Assembly: GCF_003096655.1 (NCBI RefSeq)
Contig: NZ_QEKQ01000006.1
Location: 62,001-126,000 of the forward strand
Direction of reading: 5' to 3'
DNA: 64,000 bases
Source: Tamilnaduibacter salinus
GTDB lineage: Bacteria > Pseudomonadota > Gammaproteobacteria > Pseudomonadales > Oleiphilaceae
Notes under the pieces: generated by a model
Told to the model about the DNA's origin: nothing
Seen by the model: only the letters and a program-made list of their open reading frames with translations
Database searches by the model: none
Position numbers and translations under genes: made by a program
Part shown: positions 63,573 through 64,000 of the stretch, one piece after another
How the letters are laid out: each line of letters opens with the position of its first letter
How positions within the stretch are numbered: the first letter of the stretch is position 1

Positions 63573-64000
63573 TCAGCCGCCGATGGCGGTGACCATCAGC
63601 GGAATATAGATCAGGGAGAACAGGGTACTGAGCAGCGCCGTCCCGGCCGCCTGACGGGGCGCCGTTTCCAGGAGCGTCGCAATAACGACCGTATTGGCCG
63701 CGATCGGGGTGATCGAGATGAGGAACACAGCCTGATAGACCGCCGATTCGTACAACCCGAAGACATGACTGTCCAGCCACCAGAATGCCATGGCGAGCAT
63801 GGGCCAGAGCAGAAACTTGCCGAAAAAGGCGAGAGCAGTGAATCTCGGATTGCCAACCAGCCCGCGGAAGCTGGTGATGCTCATACCAATGATCATCATG
63901 CCAAAGACACTGTAGGCACCGCGCAGGTTATCGAACAGCGGGACGAAGACCTCTGGGATCGCCCCGCCCGACAGGTTGACGACCGCCGCCAGACCAAAGG
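63573..64000 (-). CDS. AEC family transporter (auxin efflux carrier type), 5' part outside window
   Basis: The frame is open to the right edge and encodes the C-terminal part of an AEC-family membrane transporter. Visible pieces include GAIPEVFVPLFDNLRG, GMMIIGMSITSFRG, and the conserved AVFLISITPIAANTVVIATL near the end, with four membrane helices. Family members export organic acids or other small molecules; substrate unknown. It precedes the sulfide operon on the same strand but with a 144-base gap, so it may be a separate unit. Confidence 0.85.
   Translation of the reverse strand, partial: FGLAAVVNLSGGAIPEVFVPLFDNLRGAYSVFGMMIIGMSITSFRGLVGNPRFTALAFFGKFLLWPMLAMAFWWLDSHVFGLYESAVYQAVFLISITPIAANTVVIATLLETAPRQAAGTALLSTLFSLIYIPLMVTAIGG

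Overview
The window looks like chromosomal DNA of a GC-rich gammaproteobacterium, plausibly a marine or halophilic relative of Marinobacter or another Pseudomonadales/Alteromonadales-type lineage. This is inferred from gene content: the PrkA-YeaH-SpoVR trio, a foldase-dependent lipase with its Lif chaperone, a wax ester synthase/DGAT, a DesT-DesC-DesB-like desaturase locus, adjacent bioA-rsmE, ArgP/ArgO, and small families such as TIGR02647, DUF2505 and DUF2256. No rRNA, tRNA, CRISPR array, prophage or complete insertion sequence was recognised. Coding density is very high. No stretch over 300 bases lacks a gene; the longest gaps (about 200-260 bases) hold promoters, a MITE-like element or a long inverted repeat.

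Bases 1-4.6 kb hold the S-adenosylmethionine cycle: the 3' part of a methyltransferase (probably an ArsR-methyltransferase regulator), metK, ahcY and metF. A small transposon-like element lies between the first two and a long inverted repeat between metK and ahcY. From 4.7 to 13.7 kb come an esterase, an SDR, two small membrane proteins, an aldo/keto reductase remnant, panE, a TIGR02647 protein, an HD-GYP protein and a polar amino-acid ABC transporter. From 13.9 to 25 kb come bioA-rsmE, an RND pump pair, a DUF445 protein, an HDOD protein, a YihY-family protein and a methyltransferase.

From 25 to 43.6 kb come a 2-hydroxyacid dehydrogenase, a periplasmic binding protein next to a chemoreceptor, tpm, the prkA-yeaH-spoVR operon, a class II aldolase, a DUF2156 acyltransferase, a threonine dehydratase-like enzyme, a PhoD-like phosphatase, divergent argP/argO, and a lipase divergent from its chaperone. 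From 43.8 to 48.4 kb is a lipid module: wax ester synthase, TetR regulator, ferredoxin reductase and desaturase, with a strong promoter overlapped by a large palindrome.

From 48.5 to 58 kb are moaA, an FeS-type photolyase, a TonB-dependent receptor, metY, a tandem HAD protein with unusual motif I residues, and a DUF2256-cryptochrome/photolyase pair. From 58 to 63.4 kb, on the minus strand, is a sulfide-handling operon: persulfide dioxygenase-like MBL protein, DUF442 protein, sulfide:quinone oxidoreductase, SulP transporter and two YeeE/YedE half-transporters. An AEC transporter runs off the right edge.

The most distinctive signals are the sulfide operon with separate BLH-type modules plus SulP, the tandem HAD protein with Asp-to-His in both halves, the non-canonical photolyase beside DUF2256, the divergent lipase/foldase pair, the desaturase operator, and two repeat elements (a MITE with a 3-bp target duplication; a long-hairpin repeat with a covarying second copy).
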